64,000 nt of DNA from Nomia melanderi (lineage: Eukaryota > Arthropoda > Insecta > Hymenoptera > Halictidae), in NCBI RefSeq assembly GCF_051020985.1, contig NC_135003.1:10657501-10721500 (forward strand). Direction: 5' to 3'. The notes under the pieces were generated by a model. The model saw only the letters and a program-made list of their open reading frames with translations, had not been told where the DNA came from and ran no database searches. This document shows positions 38,761 through 51,447 of this stretch, one piece after another (positions within the stretch are counted from its first letter, which is position 1; each line of letters begins with the position of its first letter). The translations under genes were made by a program, and so were the position numbers.

Positions 38761-38787
38761 GCTACTATTATTATGGGACAGAATAAG
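38761..38787 (-). repeat. Right terminal inverted repeat of the mariner-type element
   Basis: Read on the minus strand it begins CTTATTCTGTCCCATAATAA. It ends at the TA duplication 38788-38789. The differences from the left end are concentrated at bases 3-5 and are otherwise single transitions. Confidence 0.8.
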
Positions 38788-41700
38788 TAATATTTTCATT
38801 TGCATAATGTAATGAATGTCGTATGAGAATTTGTAACAGTATATTTTGATAATCTTTGTAAGGGGATATGAATTATATACGCTTGTTAATTCTAGTCTTA
38901 AATTGAATGATTAAATCTTCACATCGAAGAATTTCAATCTGTTCCCTTATCTTTCGTAGGTTCTATTTAATTTCCGAGGGTGTAAATGCGATCAAAAATT
39001 CACAGTATAGTCATAACCAACTTCAGTACGGTAATGGCTGATGAGCGCTTCGCTTCTTTGCGCGACAGATGGTCATAAAATGGGATTCTTGGACAGCTGT
39101 AACACACATGCGCTAATACTCGTCAGATGCTTCTTAATTGCAAATTTCTTGGAACGCCGGGATGAGTTTCGAAGAGAAGAATTAAAAAGCACGGAAATAT
39201 ACCCAGAATACTGATGTTTCAAATAACTTGTAACGAAAAACAGATATTCGCCTTCCTCAAAATATCGATCAATAAAAATGAATAATCTCGTAGAAGAAGC
39301 ACGATTAGGAGAAGCTGGAAATCGCTAACAGATCAGCATCGAGCAACGTAGATGTCATGACGGAAGTCATTAAATCTTCCTGCTGAGCATTGCTTCGCCA
39401 AGAGGACTTAAAAGAAAAAGATTCAAAAAAACCGATACCTTATTCGAAGTTCGGCTAGATAAATGCAATTTTCGAATAACAAAGATAATTCCTTCCAACG
39501 TGATTGTTTAAAAAATATGACTGAGCTTGATTTTAGATATAGAACAGTCACTGAGAAAAGTATCAACGAAATTTTCACAAGTGAAAGATTGAAAGTGGCA
39601 TCGGAGATCGAATAATTGATACCCGATAAAACCGAGTCGGAATTGGATATGTAGATGAGGAGAGAGCACAGTGTGGTCGGTTTGTTTTGACGAATTCAAC
39701 GCGAAGAAAAACGTCATCGTGCGAGGGATTCACGATGCGGCCTCACCCTTGGCCGCTTTTTCCCCTCGGGTGCGTCTCGTTTCTTGGAACGAGAAGAGAC
39801 GATAATTATCCTCCGGGTATGCCGCGTTTCGCGTGCTATGCGTTCAAATGGGAGGCTTCTTTTGAACGGGCTACATAAAAACGCGTTTTATGCTGCTCGA
39901 CTGGCTCACTCGCGTAGGCACTTCATATTTCGCTCTTTCCTGTTTCACGGCGCGGCGCCAACTTTTTATCCGTGCTTTCACTCGTATAAATAGCTAATAT
40001 CGCGCCCCCGGTTCCCACCTACATTGGATCTAGATGTTCTCGATCTGCTCGAACCGTCTGGCCTAGTTTCCAATACAAGGAATCTGATTATCGAGCATCC
40101 ACGATTGAAGGCAGCGCTGCTCAAAACTGCTTTAAATCATTTGCTCGGCGATCAACCAACTGAACATTTCCACTGGGATTAAAAGCGACTTGATGCTTCA
40201 AGTTTTATGTTATTGAAGTTAACTCTTGCAGCCGTGGGGAAATTGCGATGTTAGAGTTCTAATGAAATGGATTGCGGAGTCTTTTATTTTTAGGCAACCG
40301 TTGGGAATTATATTACGAGTGAAGTCCAATAAAATAGACTGTTTGAAACGTTTATTGATTATGTTCTTGTTTAATTTCGATTTTGATCAATTAATCTTTG
40401 AGAATACGAATGCGCGTGCAGATTCGCCAGTTACAGCGGAAGATGAGATTCAGAGATCTTCATGAATCTATGCATGTGTTATACGAATATCAATTGTAAC
40501 ATCACTGCCACGTGAGTATTTAAGGTGCCATTTAAATAACCAATGTAACCTGCATTTGTCTTCGAAGTAACCTGATTATTTTTTATTTATTGAAACGATT
40601 AAAATTCATCGTCTGTCTGAAATTGCAAACAATCAGTTAGTCATTGAATGATTTAGATAAAATAAATGCTCCATTACAGTAATTCAATTACTAAAATATT
40701 CATAAACAATGATTTATTAACGTTACGTCTAGCGGCGATTATTCGAGAGACTTTTAAAACCCAAAATAATTTACTAAGGATTTTTTCCTAAACGACTCCA
40801 GCCATTATTAAATATAAAAATTAATTAATCCCTTTTAATTCAGTTAAATAAATTTGTTTGAAAATTCGGAGTTTCAGATTTCCCATTTACATCTTTAAGA
40901 TAGAATCACGTCAAAGCTTATTTTAAAAAGTTATCGAACTCATTTCCACGAAGTCGATCAATTATTTTAATGAAAATAATTTAGACCCCGATATTCACGC
41001 CAAAGCGTATTATAATTTGAAAAAATGAATAAACTTCCGGCGAATAAAGAGTTAAGAATATTCGCGAGAATATCCGTGGTTATATCGTAGTCGCTCGACG
41101 CGAAGAAAATGCGAATATCCGAGGTAAAGAGCGGGCCGCAGTCTGGGAAAGGCGACGAAACGCGATACGCTGCGGGCGTGTGCCTCGTCAACGAAGTTTT
41201 CGTTTCGATTCGTCGCGGAGAATGGGTCCGCGGGAAAAATTGTATCGTTGCCAGTCGGCGAAAAGGGAGCCGAATGAATGCAAACCCGCCCTAACAAGCC
41301 GGCTCCTCTTTGTGCCCGCGGACATTCATATTCATCGCGGCGCGATACAAAAGTTATTCGGCCGTCGCGGAACTTTCGCGTACGTAGTTAACGAAGAACA
41401 AGTGGCATTCGCCCAAAGAAAGAAGTAAGAGAAAGAGGAGCGGAGCCGGCAAGATAAGCGGCCGCGCTCCTGCAACTTTAACGTCGTCGCCGCCACCCGG
41501 CTCGAACATGGACGCATTCGCCGGCCGAGAGACAATTAAAACCGTGACAACCTCGACGCCGCATTTCGGCGGAAGTTTTCGCGACCAGATGAACGTGTGT
41601 TCGAGCAATCGGCCGTGGATGGAATTAAGAAGTTTGCGAACGAGACGGTCCATGAACACGCCGGAGAAGTCTCGAAATGGTTCCAGTGCTGGATGAGTGA

Positions 41701-44700
41701 ACGTGTAAACGACTGAGAGAATAATATTTGGAAAATATAGAGGCACAAAGGTGTGACGGAAATTTGGGGATAATTGAGTTTGAAAATTCCAAAAACGTGC
41801 CTGATCGTAATTTGTAGTTTCTATTGCGTGTGGATGCTTATGTTTCGCGTTGCATACAGTTTTGAAGTTAATCATTTTGAGAATGAGGTTTCTTAAGAAA
41901 AATATTATTCTGTGCTTTCGACTTGTTTCGTCACGTAGATTCAGGTGCTACCAGATTGCACCGAGATATCAAAAACGCTCTGTGTACCACCGCGCTGAAA
42001 GTTTCAGATTTATTGGATAAGTTTTTCATAGAAAATATAGGAAAGGTTGAATCACTTTTTCGATAGTTAGATAACAGGGTTTCTTACTAAGTTGGCGACA
42101 AAGTTCTTTCACACTTGGTAGGCCGATCAATTTTATCCATGCTATCGCTAAAACATCGTATACGTATTTAAAAAAAAATTACGAAAAATTGAAAGTCTAA
42201 TAAAGTAATTACATTAACGTTTTACAGTTTCCTCTTCCCTAGCAGTAGTAGATTACTCGTTCTTTGAAAAAAGTCTCTCCAATCTATTAAGAGACATTCA
42301 AAAAATCGACCCACGAGAAAAATTCAAAATCCGACCGGGCACAAACGATTTCAGGTCGGCCGGGTATCGAAGTATAAAAGGCGGGAGGGACGAGGAATCG
42401 TTTCATTTGCCGGGCGAACGAGTAATTTCTTTCCAGTTCGTAGAAGCGGTAATTTGTTACAGTGTGATGAGCACCGAAACACCCCCGCAGCCCTTGCGCA
42501 GTCCCCATTCGATGTATAAATTGTAAACAGAGCTGATGAAATTAGCGTCGTTCGGTTTCGACAGCTACGCGAGCCCGCCCCGTAATTCCAATTTATTATT
42601 TCGTTCCTGGTTTCCTGATAATACCGTGCCGCGACCCCTGCCTCTCGGTTCGTCGACGCTTCCATTACGCGACCCATCGACACGCATCGCTTGATTGAAT
42701 TACACGAAACGAGCGGGACCGAGAGAAAAAAAAAGCGACGCGAAGGAAAGGGAGGAGAAGAAAAGCGGGCGAAACCGATTTATAGGGAGAACAAAATCCA
42801 TATTTTACGACGATGAGTTTCCACGGGGCCGTGAATAAAGCGTTCCTTTGAAATTCAAGATTCCTGGCGGACCGGGATGCCAGTAAAAACGGAAAAGACG
42901 GCGACCGGGCGACCGGATAGTACCGATTTCTTCCTGATGCGTGCCATTCCCATCGTTCGCCAACTGCCTTCCATATTCCCGTATTTACGAATTGTGCTGT
43001 TTTTATGATCCCGCGATCCCGGATCAGATCGAACGAAGCGGCGAGTCTTCCTTCGCTGCCTGCCGGCGAGCTGTCACCGAGAAATATTTCCGAATCGGTC
43101 GGTGCCACGATTACTCTTCCTCTCCCGTTTCCACCGGTTGATCGATCCCATCCCTCCGTGTACGTGACGCGTAGATTCCCCTCTAAATGGGGGCCACCCT
43201 CTACCTGCGTCCCCGTCCACCGCCGATATAAACTATAAGCACGGCCGGCAGCCCGTGGAATTAGCATTGTCTGATCCGGACGATAGCGTCGACCCATAAT
43301 CTATGACCCCGACGACTCTAATGAACGAATAGTTTTTGCCGGATGTGACCCGGTTAAGATTTATGCCCGTCATAAATTCGTGCGCACAATGCATTCGCGG
43401 CTTGCATCCGATAAAAATCCACTCCGCGCCCGGCCTAAACGTTAAACGGGCTCGAACATTCATCTCACGCGTGGATCCCGACGTCCTCCCTCTATCCCTC
43501 TGTTTCTCTTTCGCTCTCTCGCTGACCGTCACTCCTTTTCGTTTTTTAATTTCACCGCTTTTTTCATCGCGTCCCACGTCCGCGCGCTCGCGGAACAGAA
43601 GCGTGACTAAATCGACTGAGAGAGAAAGGGAGCGTGTATCGCAGAACAACAAAAATCTGACCGCCTTCGAGTGCCGAACTAACGAATAATGGTCCCCTTT
43701 GCGCGAACAGATTGCGGCCAGAGCCCGGCCAGCGTCCGCCCAAACGAAATTAGCGGCCATGTGGCGGAATCGCATTATGGGGCGAGATAAAAGCGCTCGA
43801 AGCTTTCTGATCCTCGTTCGGCTTTCTTCTCGCAGTTCTTTGGCTTTTGTTGCTCGCTGTTAGCGCGATCGATAAAGAAGTTTACGCTGATACTGATATT
43901 GTAATTTCACATTCCGCGGTTCGGTGGTATTCGTTTCACACACGCAACGCCGAAAGGTTGAAAGTTATTTTTCATAGACTAGAGGTTTACAATATTCTTT
44001 TAGTTTTCAGAAAGGGAATTCAATTTTCCGACGGAAAGAAATTTCTATTCGCGCCCTAGAAAATGTGTCCTATAATGGGTTAATCATATTCCTCTCGTGT
44101 TAGCAACGGTTAAACGAATCCAATTTAATCCTTTACACGACGAAAGTACCACTTTCATCAAAATGCTGCCATGACCCAAATACGCTTAGATCTATTTTCG
44201 ATGTCATACAATTTAATGCAAAGCACTTCTACTTGCATTGAACTTTAACCGTTATAAAAAATATTTATACTCAGAACACGCATCGACTGCATAACCTTTA
44301 AAGTATCCAGAATAAAGTAGCAATAAAGAAATTCCACGATTCAAGGCACGAAGGTTACCTCAGCCGAACAGTTACACGAAAGCAAGCGGCTAGAAATATT
44401 CTCTCATACTCATCCCGCCCCTTCCCGTGGCTCAAAACAAACCTCTGTAATCCGCAGCTCGCAACGAGGTGTAAAGAGTTAGCAAAACAAAAACCACGAA
44501 AAAAGCCGCAAGACCGTGGACGTACGCCGAAAAGAATATCTTCCTCGCTTTCCTCGCGACCGTCCCTTAATTTCCCGACACCCAAAATCTCCCGTACACC
44601 TATACATTAAATTATTACCACCTACGCCGTCCTCTATCATTATGCATACGCGAGAGTCCCGGCGAGGTATCCTTTCTCGCGGTATAATCATATTATGGGA

Positions 44701-44933
44701 TACTCGGCCACGCGGTGGGCTCGCGTTACACCATAATTTTCCGCCCACACGGTCCCGCCGGTTTCGCGCATCATCGAATGATCATCGACACCGAGAGGGG
44801 CGGGTGTGGCACCGGTTTTCGAACCCCGGTCACGGGGTTGCGTTGCATAAGGATAAAACGCAGCGCGGCGCGTGTGTAATTGATCGCCTGGGAGCCGCGC
44901 GTAGACGTAGATAAATGACTCCGATATACCGAC

Positions 44934-45128
44934 CTGCTGGTTCAATATGTCCCAGGTTTGAAGCGGCTGCTCGACTTCTTGGTTGCGCGGGCTGGGCCTC
45001 GGCTGCGAGTCCCTCTGCACCAGGTAAAGCGGCCTCGAGCCGCGCACCGCCCCGTGAGCGGGCAGCACGCCGGCCGCGGACACCGGCTCCTCCACGTGAT
45101 ATTGCCAAACCACTTGCATCGTGTCGTT
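44934..45128 (-). CDS. olf413: MOXD1 homolog 2-like copper monooxygenase, first visible coding exon (end of DOMON region and linker)
   Basis: This internal exon encodes 65 residues (here numbered 1-65), beginning NDTMQVVWQYHVEEP and ending TWDILNQQ. It is bounded by an acceptor reading gtgtgttccag and a donor reading gtcggt, and both boundaries are phase 0. In the dopamine beta-hydroxylase family this stretch is the last part of the DOMON domain and the linker to the catalytic core. The family pattern 'VIWAYG...H...RG.R.L.LL' is recognisable as VVWQYH...HGAVRGSRPLYLV, followed by WDILNQ just before the core. Asn1-Asp-Thr is a possible N-glycosylation site. The exon joins in frame to 37096-37182. 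The remaining DOMON and the signal peptide must be encoded further upstream (higher coordinates). The long open frames on both strands across this GC-rich patch are overlaps and not separate genes. The symbol follows Drosophila olf413 and rests on motif recall, not a database search. Confidence 0.85.
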
Positions 45129-47417
45129 CTGGAACACACAAAGGGGAAACGACGGTGAAGATCGTGCGGCCTGAATCGTTCGTTTTTGTTATCGAGAAAT
45201 ATCGATAAGGCCGGCTTACGGGAGCACAAAGCGGCGCCGCCTTTTGTGGCCCCCGGCTCTCGCTATAAAAGTCGGAGCCTTCGGCTAGAAGAGGCGAAAC
45301 GTGTAAAGGAAAAGAAAGAGAAGACACCGGATGAAGCAGAGAAAAAGGGCACGAAGCTTTTTCCTCCCCCTCCCACTTACTGCTCGTGCTTTCACGTCCA
45401 AATTCCGCAGGAATATTCTCGAGACTCTGGTCGAAAGGACAGAGCATTGGACCGAGAATTTTTAATTTAACCCTTTTTATTTCGCAATATCCGCCGCCGG
45501 CGGATCTCATATTGCAGTGTTTCGACGAGGCTCGCCCGCTCGCCCCCGTGTAAGGGGCGGAAAAGCGTTCCCGTGTACATCGCGTTAACCCATGTCCCGT
45601 TATCGGGGTCTCCCGCGTTCGCTAAGCCTTCTCTCCTCCGGCTACTACCCCTCTATGAGCGGTTTTCGACTTTTATTTCTCGGACGGCTGGAACGGGACC
45701 CGTAAGTTGATTAGCGGTTGGTACATAATAGAGTGGCGACTAACACGGAATCGAATAAATCGTATTTCGTAGTTGCCACACCTGGACCGGGTTATAGCAG
45801 GAGCGCGCATTAGCCGCGGCGTCGTGTCGTTCGCGTGGAATTTATCGCGATTGGATTATATCGACCGGTGTGAAATTAGATAGGCCAGCCGAATCTATCT
45901 TTTCCCCAGCGATCCTTGAAATCGACACCCCCTTCCTGCATCGTACTGGAACAGGGTCTCGAATCATGAACACCGTGAACCGCCGTCATCGAGCCGAAAT
46001 TAATTAATCCGCGATTCGATTGCTACCGGTGCTCAAACTCAACACGTGAAAGAATTGATTGGCAGAAAGACGGATCGCCGAGCCGTGCGCGCGACCGGTC
46101 GATTGAACGCGCACGCTCGCTCGCTCGCCGATAAATACGACCCCGCAGCCACCCATCGGCTAATCCTGAATCGCCGGCGAATTCCAAATGGCCGACTGGA
46201 TTCGCTTACGATTCACCTCCGCTAGAAGCGGCCGCCAATCCACGCGACGCGTGTACAATTTACATGATGCCTGGCGCAGTTCCAGCCGCGAAATACCGCG
46301 CTCGCTTTCGTACGCTCGCCGACGAATTAGCGCGAGCGTTTTTCGCTGGTACGGCTTCCTCGGCGGGGAAATCGCAGCATGAAACGGTGCGGGCCTCGCG
46401 GAACTTCGGTTAAGGACGGGCGAATGCGCCGCGTGACGTGCATCGTCCGACGGTATTTTAATAATCCAGAATCTGGCAATTTTGTTGCCGGTGCACGCGC
46501 GTTTACACGGTGCTCGAGGATAAATCAAACAACGAGAAGGAAAGTGTAATTGAAATAGTTTATGTCGGAAGAAAATTGACTGGACCGGAAAATATGGCTG
46601 GAATTGGTTTTCGTGCGATGCTTTTCAGCGTGTTTGATGTAAAATGGCAGGGGAATTAGTTTTTCAATTAATTTTTGCAGGTTAATTAATTTAGCGCAGG
46701 TTAGTTGGATTTCTGGATGCATGCAATGGAATGAAGGCTTTTGTAGCGCAGCATTATCGGCTTTGTTATGATACTCGTTCTCGTGTATATAATTACATTG
46801 TGTCGTGTTATAAGGTAATTAAAACCTGTGCAGTAATTACTACCTGTATTATTGCTAATGGCATCTTCCATATCCGCCATAACGGGAGAACAGTGAAAAT
46901 CGAAACTTAAAGACAAATAAATTCCTTCATTTCTTTCGTGACGCAATGCGTAAACTCAATAACAGCTGTAGAAATATTTCACTAAACCGAGAAAACGTAA
47001 TTTTAAAAAGAGGTATTTGAAACTTTCTGCTACAGGATACAATTTAAGATAACATACGCGGGAGTTAATACGCCTTGTGTTAGAATAACCCGTCGCAAAA
47101 ACTATGATGAACAGTCGCGTTTACTTTTTCCGTCGGAAGGAACTGTACCGGTCGGGGATTACTGTCAGGACAGTGAAGTTTACAAGCAACAACTTGCTGC
47201 GAGATACCCGAATCCGCCCCACCCATTGTTCCCGTTTAATAAATATACGGACGTGTCTGGTTTGTTCACGTGACGCAAGCCGGCACGTTCCCACGCGAAG
47301 CGTGAACGGGCGAGCAATCAATCCGGAGCATTTTCATCTCCGAAAGTTTTACGTGCAGGCATGCCTCGGGGATCAATTCCGCGCCGTGTGCACCGATAAT
47401 CTGTGTCTGTCGTGCAG

Positions 47418-47624
47418 CCGCGCGCAGCCAGCCCTCCGAAAGAAGGGACAGACGAGAGACAAGGGGGCGGCTGGCCCAACCCTGGCGTGCTACAACAATA
47501 CCGGCAATGGTATTCCTATCCACCTATCGGCGGTCGACCTCGAAACATGTATATCGATCCGCGTTATACGTCCGGCGTGTACCGGGGTCCTCGACCACTC
47601 ACAATTCGGAACAATCACACTTGA
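47418..47624 (+). CDS. Unassigned open frame resembling a terminal exon, opposite strand to the monooxygenase gene
   Basis: I do not recognise this sequence. Following a plausible acceptor (ctgtgtctgtcgtgcag) and an in-frame TAA just upstream, a phase-0 frame of 68 codons runs to TGA at 47622-47624. The peptide is rich in Pro, Gly, Arg and Tyr and includes LQQYRQWYSYPPIGGRPR and MYIDPRYTSGVYRGPRPL. The aromatic- and proline-rich composition looks more like selected protein than random translation. No start codon, upstream exon or poly(A) signal was identified. Another plus frame (47104-47697, 197 codons) overlaps it and is also open, so GC-driven chance openness remains a real alternative. 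If real, it would be the last exon of a gene nested in the long intron on the opposite strand. Confidence 0.3.
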   Translation, partial: PRAASPPKEGTDERQGGGWPNPGVLQQYRQWYSYPPIGGRPRNMYIDPRYTSGVYRGPRPLTIRNNHT

Positions 47625-47943
47625 TTGGAGAGCATTGGCCAGATGCAGTCTCGTTAATGTTTCATTTCGAGCCCTGCCGGGGACCCTTATCAGGTAGCCC
47701 TAAACTAATTACGGTGATGAGATTTGTCGTCATCCTTTGTGGGTCCATCTTTCGTTCCACAGAGGATTTTATTTGTACCGTGGAATTTGATTAACCCTTC
47801 TGGCCCTTGGATCGAATCGGATTTCATCGATATCATTGTGCTAATTAAGGATCATGCTCTTTCGAGAGTAAATTGCGTTATCGGAGCATGTGGCAGTGGA
47901 AGGATGACCAAGCTGCACACTTAGAATATTTTGAACTTGTCAA

Positions 47944-48087
47944 CCCTTCGCACTCGAAAGTTCTTCGCTAGAAATATTCAATATTTTCTGATGGGATATA
48001 GACGGCTTTCTTCGAAACTAATAACAAAACGTACAAAGCTATTTTGTTTCAATATTTGACTGAGAGTCACCTCATAACTACAAAGGG
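47944..48087. mobile_element. Candidate piggyBac-like MITE
   Basis: A 144-base stretch starts CCCTTCGCACTCG and ends CTACAAAGGG, so its outer ends are inverted (CCCTT.G...). The flanking tetranucleotides are TCAA (47940-47943) and TTAG (48088-48091), each one change from the TTAA duplication that piggyBac-type elements make. Near the right end the minus strand reads GGTGACTCTCAG, a stem-like subterminal motif. Hymenopteran genomes carry many small TTAA-CCCTTTGCACTCG elements, from general knowledge. The ends are short and imperfect. Confidence 0.4.
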
Positions 48088-51000
48088 TTAGAATATTGAA
48101 ACCTATCACTTTTTTCGACACTCTTGCCGAAGAGGAAGGTTCTCCAAACATTCTGTTTTCAGAGACTAAAGTATCATTCTTCCTTCCTTGCTCAACTTTA
48201 GAGAAACAAATTTTCTATTCCCCTTCCACTCGAACAATTGAAGTCATCGTATCAGACAATTTCTACTCGACAATGTCCGGCGATTAAAGCAACCACCGTC
48301 GGTCCTTAAAATTTCACTACACTCGACCGAGTCGGTGCATTGGGTATTCGAGTGGCGGCGAGTCCGCCGAACGATCCTCCGTTATCGTTTTATAACGGGC
48401 AGATAAGGGAGCAACGGGGACTCCCAATCGTAACGGAGGGACGTGCGGCGTCAGTGAAAAATCGGCGATCACGGGTAACATCGCGACGGAATTACGCAGT
48501 CGCTGGGACGACCGGCGAGTGACGCTCCGATTCGCAGCCCACTCACGTGTCCGCCATCCACGTTCCTCGATAATCGTCGTCGACGGCGATCCGGCCCCGG
48601 GAATCATCGGGGCTTACGGGTTCCTGCGCCTACGTTCATTCCCGGCCCGAGACAATTGGGCGCCGTTTACCTGAATTGGATAGGTTGGGATAGGTACAGA
48701 GAGAACCGAGGAGTCGGCAGCGGCGGCCGACCTAGATCCCGCAAGATCGAAAGATTCCACCGCAGGGGCGAAGAGATGGAAGGTCGATAGGAGGAAATGG
48801 GCATCGCGTGTGAAGCTCGCGCGGAATCACGCGATCCGACGCTATCGGCGCTGCCCAGAGAGCCTCTTTGACGACGTCATACCGAGCCATACTTCTGCCT
48901 GAACCTCTCTCCCTCGACGCGAGCCGATCATTAAGGAAATTAAACGCGTCGTATTGGTACGAACGATCAACGCTGGTTCCTCTTTGAACCGATTTTTGTT
49001 GAATCAGGGTTCACCCTTTTTCGGAGAGAATAGAGGAAGGTGAGAATCGTTGAAAATGTTTGGCGATGGAATTTCCTTCTAGGAGCCTGGTGCTTTGTTC
49101 TATCTGTCGTTGAGAATTTGTTATGGGATATTGAATGCGTCGTATAGGAATGAAGGATTACCACTAAGTCTTGAATTGACGGTTATTATTCTTATAGGAA
49201 ATAAAAGAGTATAGTAATTCTATTCCATAAAGATTGTGGAATAAAGTTACTGCATTCAACAAATGTTCGATTCACACGGATTTACTTAGCGCTCGGTAAT
49301 CGTAAATAACGGATAGAGCACATAAAACGGTTGCCATAATAGTTTCGTATTGGAGTCCGAAGGGCACCGTGAGAAAAATTCGTATGGTCGTTACCGGCGT
49401 CTTAGGGATACAGTCTATTAAGACGCTACGCTGAGGGAGTCGATAGAAAGGTAATGGCGCTATCAATATAGAGGAAGCTGGAGGGACACGTTTCAAGGGA
49501 GAATAGAGAAGAGAGGAAAGGAGAAAGAGAGAGATTAGGGGAGAAATGGAGAGCAATTCCCGTCGACAGAAAGCAAAGGAGGACCGACTAGGGCGCGTTT
49601 GTTTAAGTGGAAATATCTTTCCTTTGACTGGAGCGTTATTCTTCATTAAGAAACTTCGTTGTCCTTTGCTCTTCAGACGCGGAAATCTGCCCTCCTTTTC
49701 CTTCTTCCGCTTTCACATCTCCGCCCTCGGGTCCCGCCTTAGTCTCTGACCGTGCGTCCATCTAACGGAAACTCGTAGCTTGCGATTATCCTTTCCAATA
49801 CCAGTTGAATCCCGGAGAAAAGATCCCATTTGGAAAGTTAAAGATGTCACCGACTATGCTAACGAATGGTTCCACGTCCCTCTAGGAACAGCGCTATAAA
49901 AGATTTAGCAAACACTCAGCCTCTATTGTCGATCGAATGAAACATTGAAGGGACAATTCTGTTGGAACTAACGTCGCTGTGAAATCTACGGTATGTTAGC
50001 TCTTGAAGGTAACAGATGAAAGGGCTAGGACTACGAAGGAGAAATTCAATGAAATTTATATCTGTTAAAAGAACGAAATTTAACAATCACGCCTCAAATG
50101 AATAAAACACAACAAATCGTATCTACAAATATTCAGTCTTAAAAAATACGCATTTTTCTGCCAGTCGTTCTCTTTGCGTCTTCGACACTTCAATAGACGC
50201 CCGTCACCTTGACTAGCGAGTCCACTCCACATTCCCCGCAATCGAGGCGGCAACGGCACAGAACGAAAAGAGTTTGCACTTAATCGCTGAATGCCATTAC
50301 AAATAATCGAGGCAGAAAGTTCGAATATCCCCGGTAACAATGAGCGCGCGGGAACGCCGACAAAGAAAGAAGGAGCCCGGCTCGAAAGAGAAAGGAAAAT
50401 TAGTTCGAAGTTTGAATATAACGAACCATAATGGATCAGGAGGAAGAGCCTTTTGTCAAAGGGGGTCGGGGTCCTCTCGTCCGGCGTAAGTTCGTTTGTT
50501 TCCCTTTCTTTGTCCCGGACGCTTCCATTTTCCGACGTCTTGCCGTGTCACTCGAGCCGTGACCTGCGATTAACCTTTCGCATCGGTGCCTCGTCGATGC
50601 TCCAATTCCGCGAGTCGCGGAGAGATGTTCGATTTGTCTCTGCAGTTCGCTGCGGGAAATGCTGGCGTGGAAAGACCTGCCAGCGAACGGTCACTGGAAG
50701 ACGGCCGAGCAGTCGAGCGGTCAAGCTCGAAAGGGAAAAAAGGTACGGGCAATCCATCGTTCGCCCCTTCGCAGTAATATAGTACCGGTACGGCGCTCAA
50801 TAGGCGCGTATCGAGGGTATCGCGAGCACTCGCTGTCAGCCGCTCATGCAATATGGATCGAAATGTAGATTAAACGCGTATCGTTTGCCAGAACCTTATT
50901 ATAAGATCCGCGCGTCTATTGCTCTGGCGTTCCCGCGGCCGAAAGGCGGAAGCTCCTCTCGGTATGATCGTCCGAGAATAAAAAGTTGCTAGGCGAAAGA

Positions 51001-51426
51001 TTCAACCCGGCGGATCGAGCAATTTATCGAGCGACACCGATGAACCATTCCGGATCACGGGCGAACGGCCGATTCTCAGCGACAAAACTTTCGGACCCAA
51101 TAAAAGTATCTTCGTCCAGGCTGAAAGCTCGGCGGACGGGCGCGAAACGAAAGAAAAGAGGTGGACCGGACGAAAGTTCCACGGAGGTGAAGGTGGGGGA
51201 GGGCACTTTACGGTTTCGCGGAGTTTCGCGAGAAGAAAAGTGAGCCCGACGCCCGGAGGATAGACAAACCAATAGAAGCGACCCCTCGAGTGCCGCGGCT
51301 TCTTTTCCGGAGAACGTTAATTGCTTCGAGTGCAAAAACCGAGGCGCAGCTAGTTATCGACGGCTCGGACTCGCTTCGAATCCTTCTTCCTCGTCCTCTC
51401 AGCCTGTCGTTCTCTTTCTCCCTTCC

Positions 51427-51447
51427 TATCTATCTATCTATCTATCT
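51427..51447. repeat. (TATC)5 microsatellite
   Basis: Five tandem TATC units within a pyrimidine-rich tract (51400-51450), in the upstream intron. Confidence 0.9.

Larger units (their letters stand above)
38416..38787. mobile_element. Short Tc1/mariner-type element (MITE-like) with terminal inverted repeats and TA duplication
   Basis: This 372-base element has 27-base ends that are inverted copies matching at 22 of 27 positions; both contain CTGTCCCRTAATAATAG. It is flanked on each side by TA (38414-38415 and 38788-38789), the target duplication of Tc1/mariner elements. Internally, on the minus strand, it keeps a degraded fragment of a transposase (38575-38679). It thus looks like an internally deleted copy of a full mariner-like element. 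It lies in the intron between visible exons 1 and 2 of the monooxygenase gene. The left end begins CTCCCTCTGTCCC, which recalls plant Stowaway/mariner ends; that resemblance is from memory. Confidence 0.8.
37183..44933 (-). other. Intron between visible exons 1 and 2 (phase 0), carrying a mariner-type element
   Basis: This intron is 7,751 bases long, with donor GTCGGT (weaker than the others) and acceptor ATGTTGCAG. It carries the inverted-repeat element at 38416-38787. The GC-rich part at 42.3-43.8 kb has long stop-free frames on both strands, which I attribute to composition. Nothing else in it is recognisable. Confidence 0.85.

Noticed and set aside
42665..43775. Minus-strand frames of 210 and 180 codons
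   Set aside because: They lie in a GC-rich intron patch with open frames on both strands, no splice support and no motif.
30504..45128. Assignment of the gene as tyramine beta-hydroxylase
   Set aside because: The HTHQLG and REETC signatures and the hydrophobic tail do not fit tyramine beta-hydroxylase, which I recall as HTHLTG and DEMCVNY.
44830..45510. 226-codon minus-strand frame
   Set aside because: It overlaps the exon 44934-45128 in another frame, in GC-rich DNA; the sequence has no recognised motif and the true exon frame is supported by splice sites.
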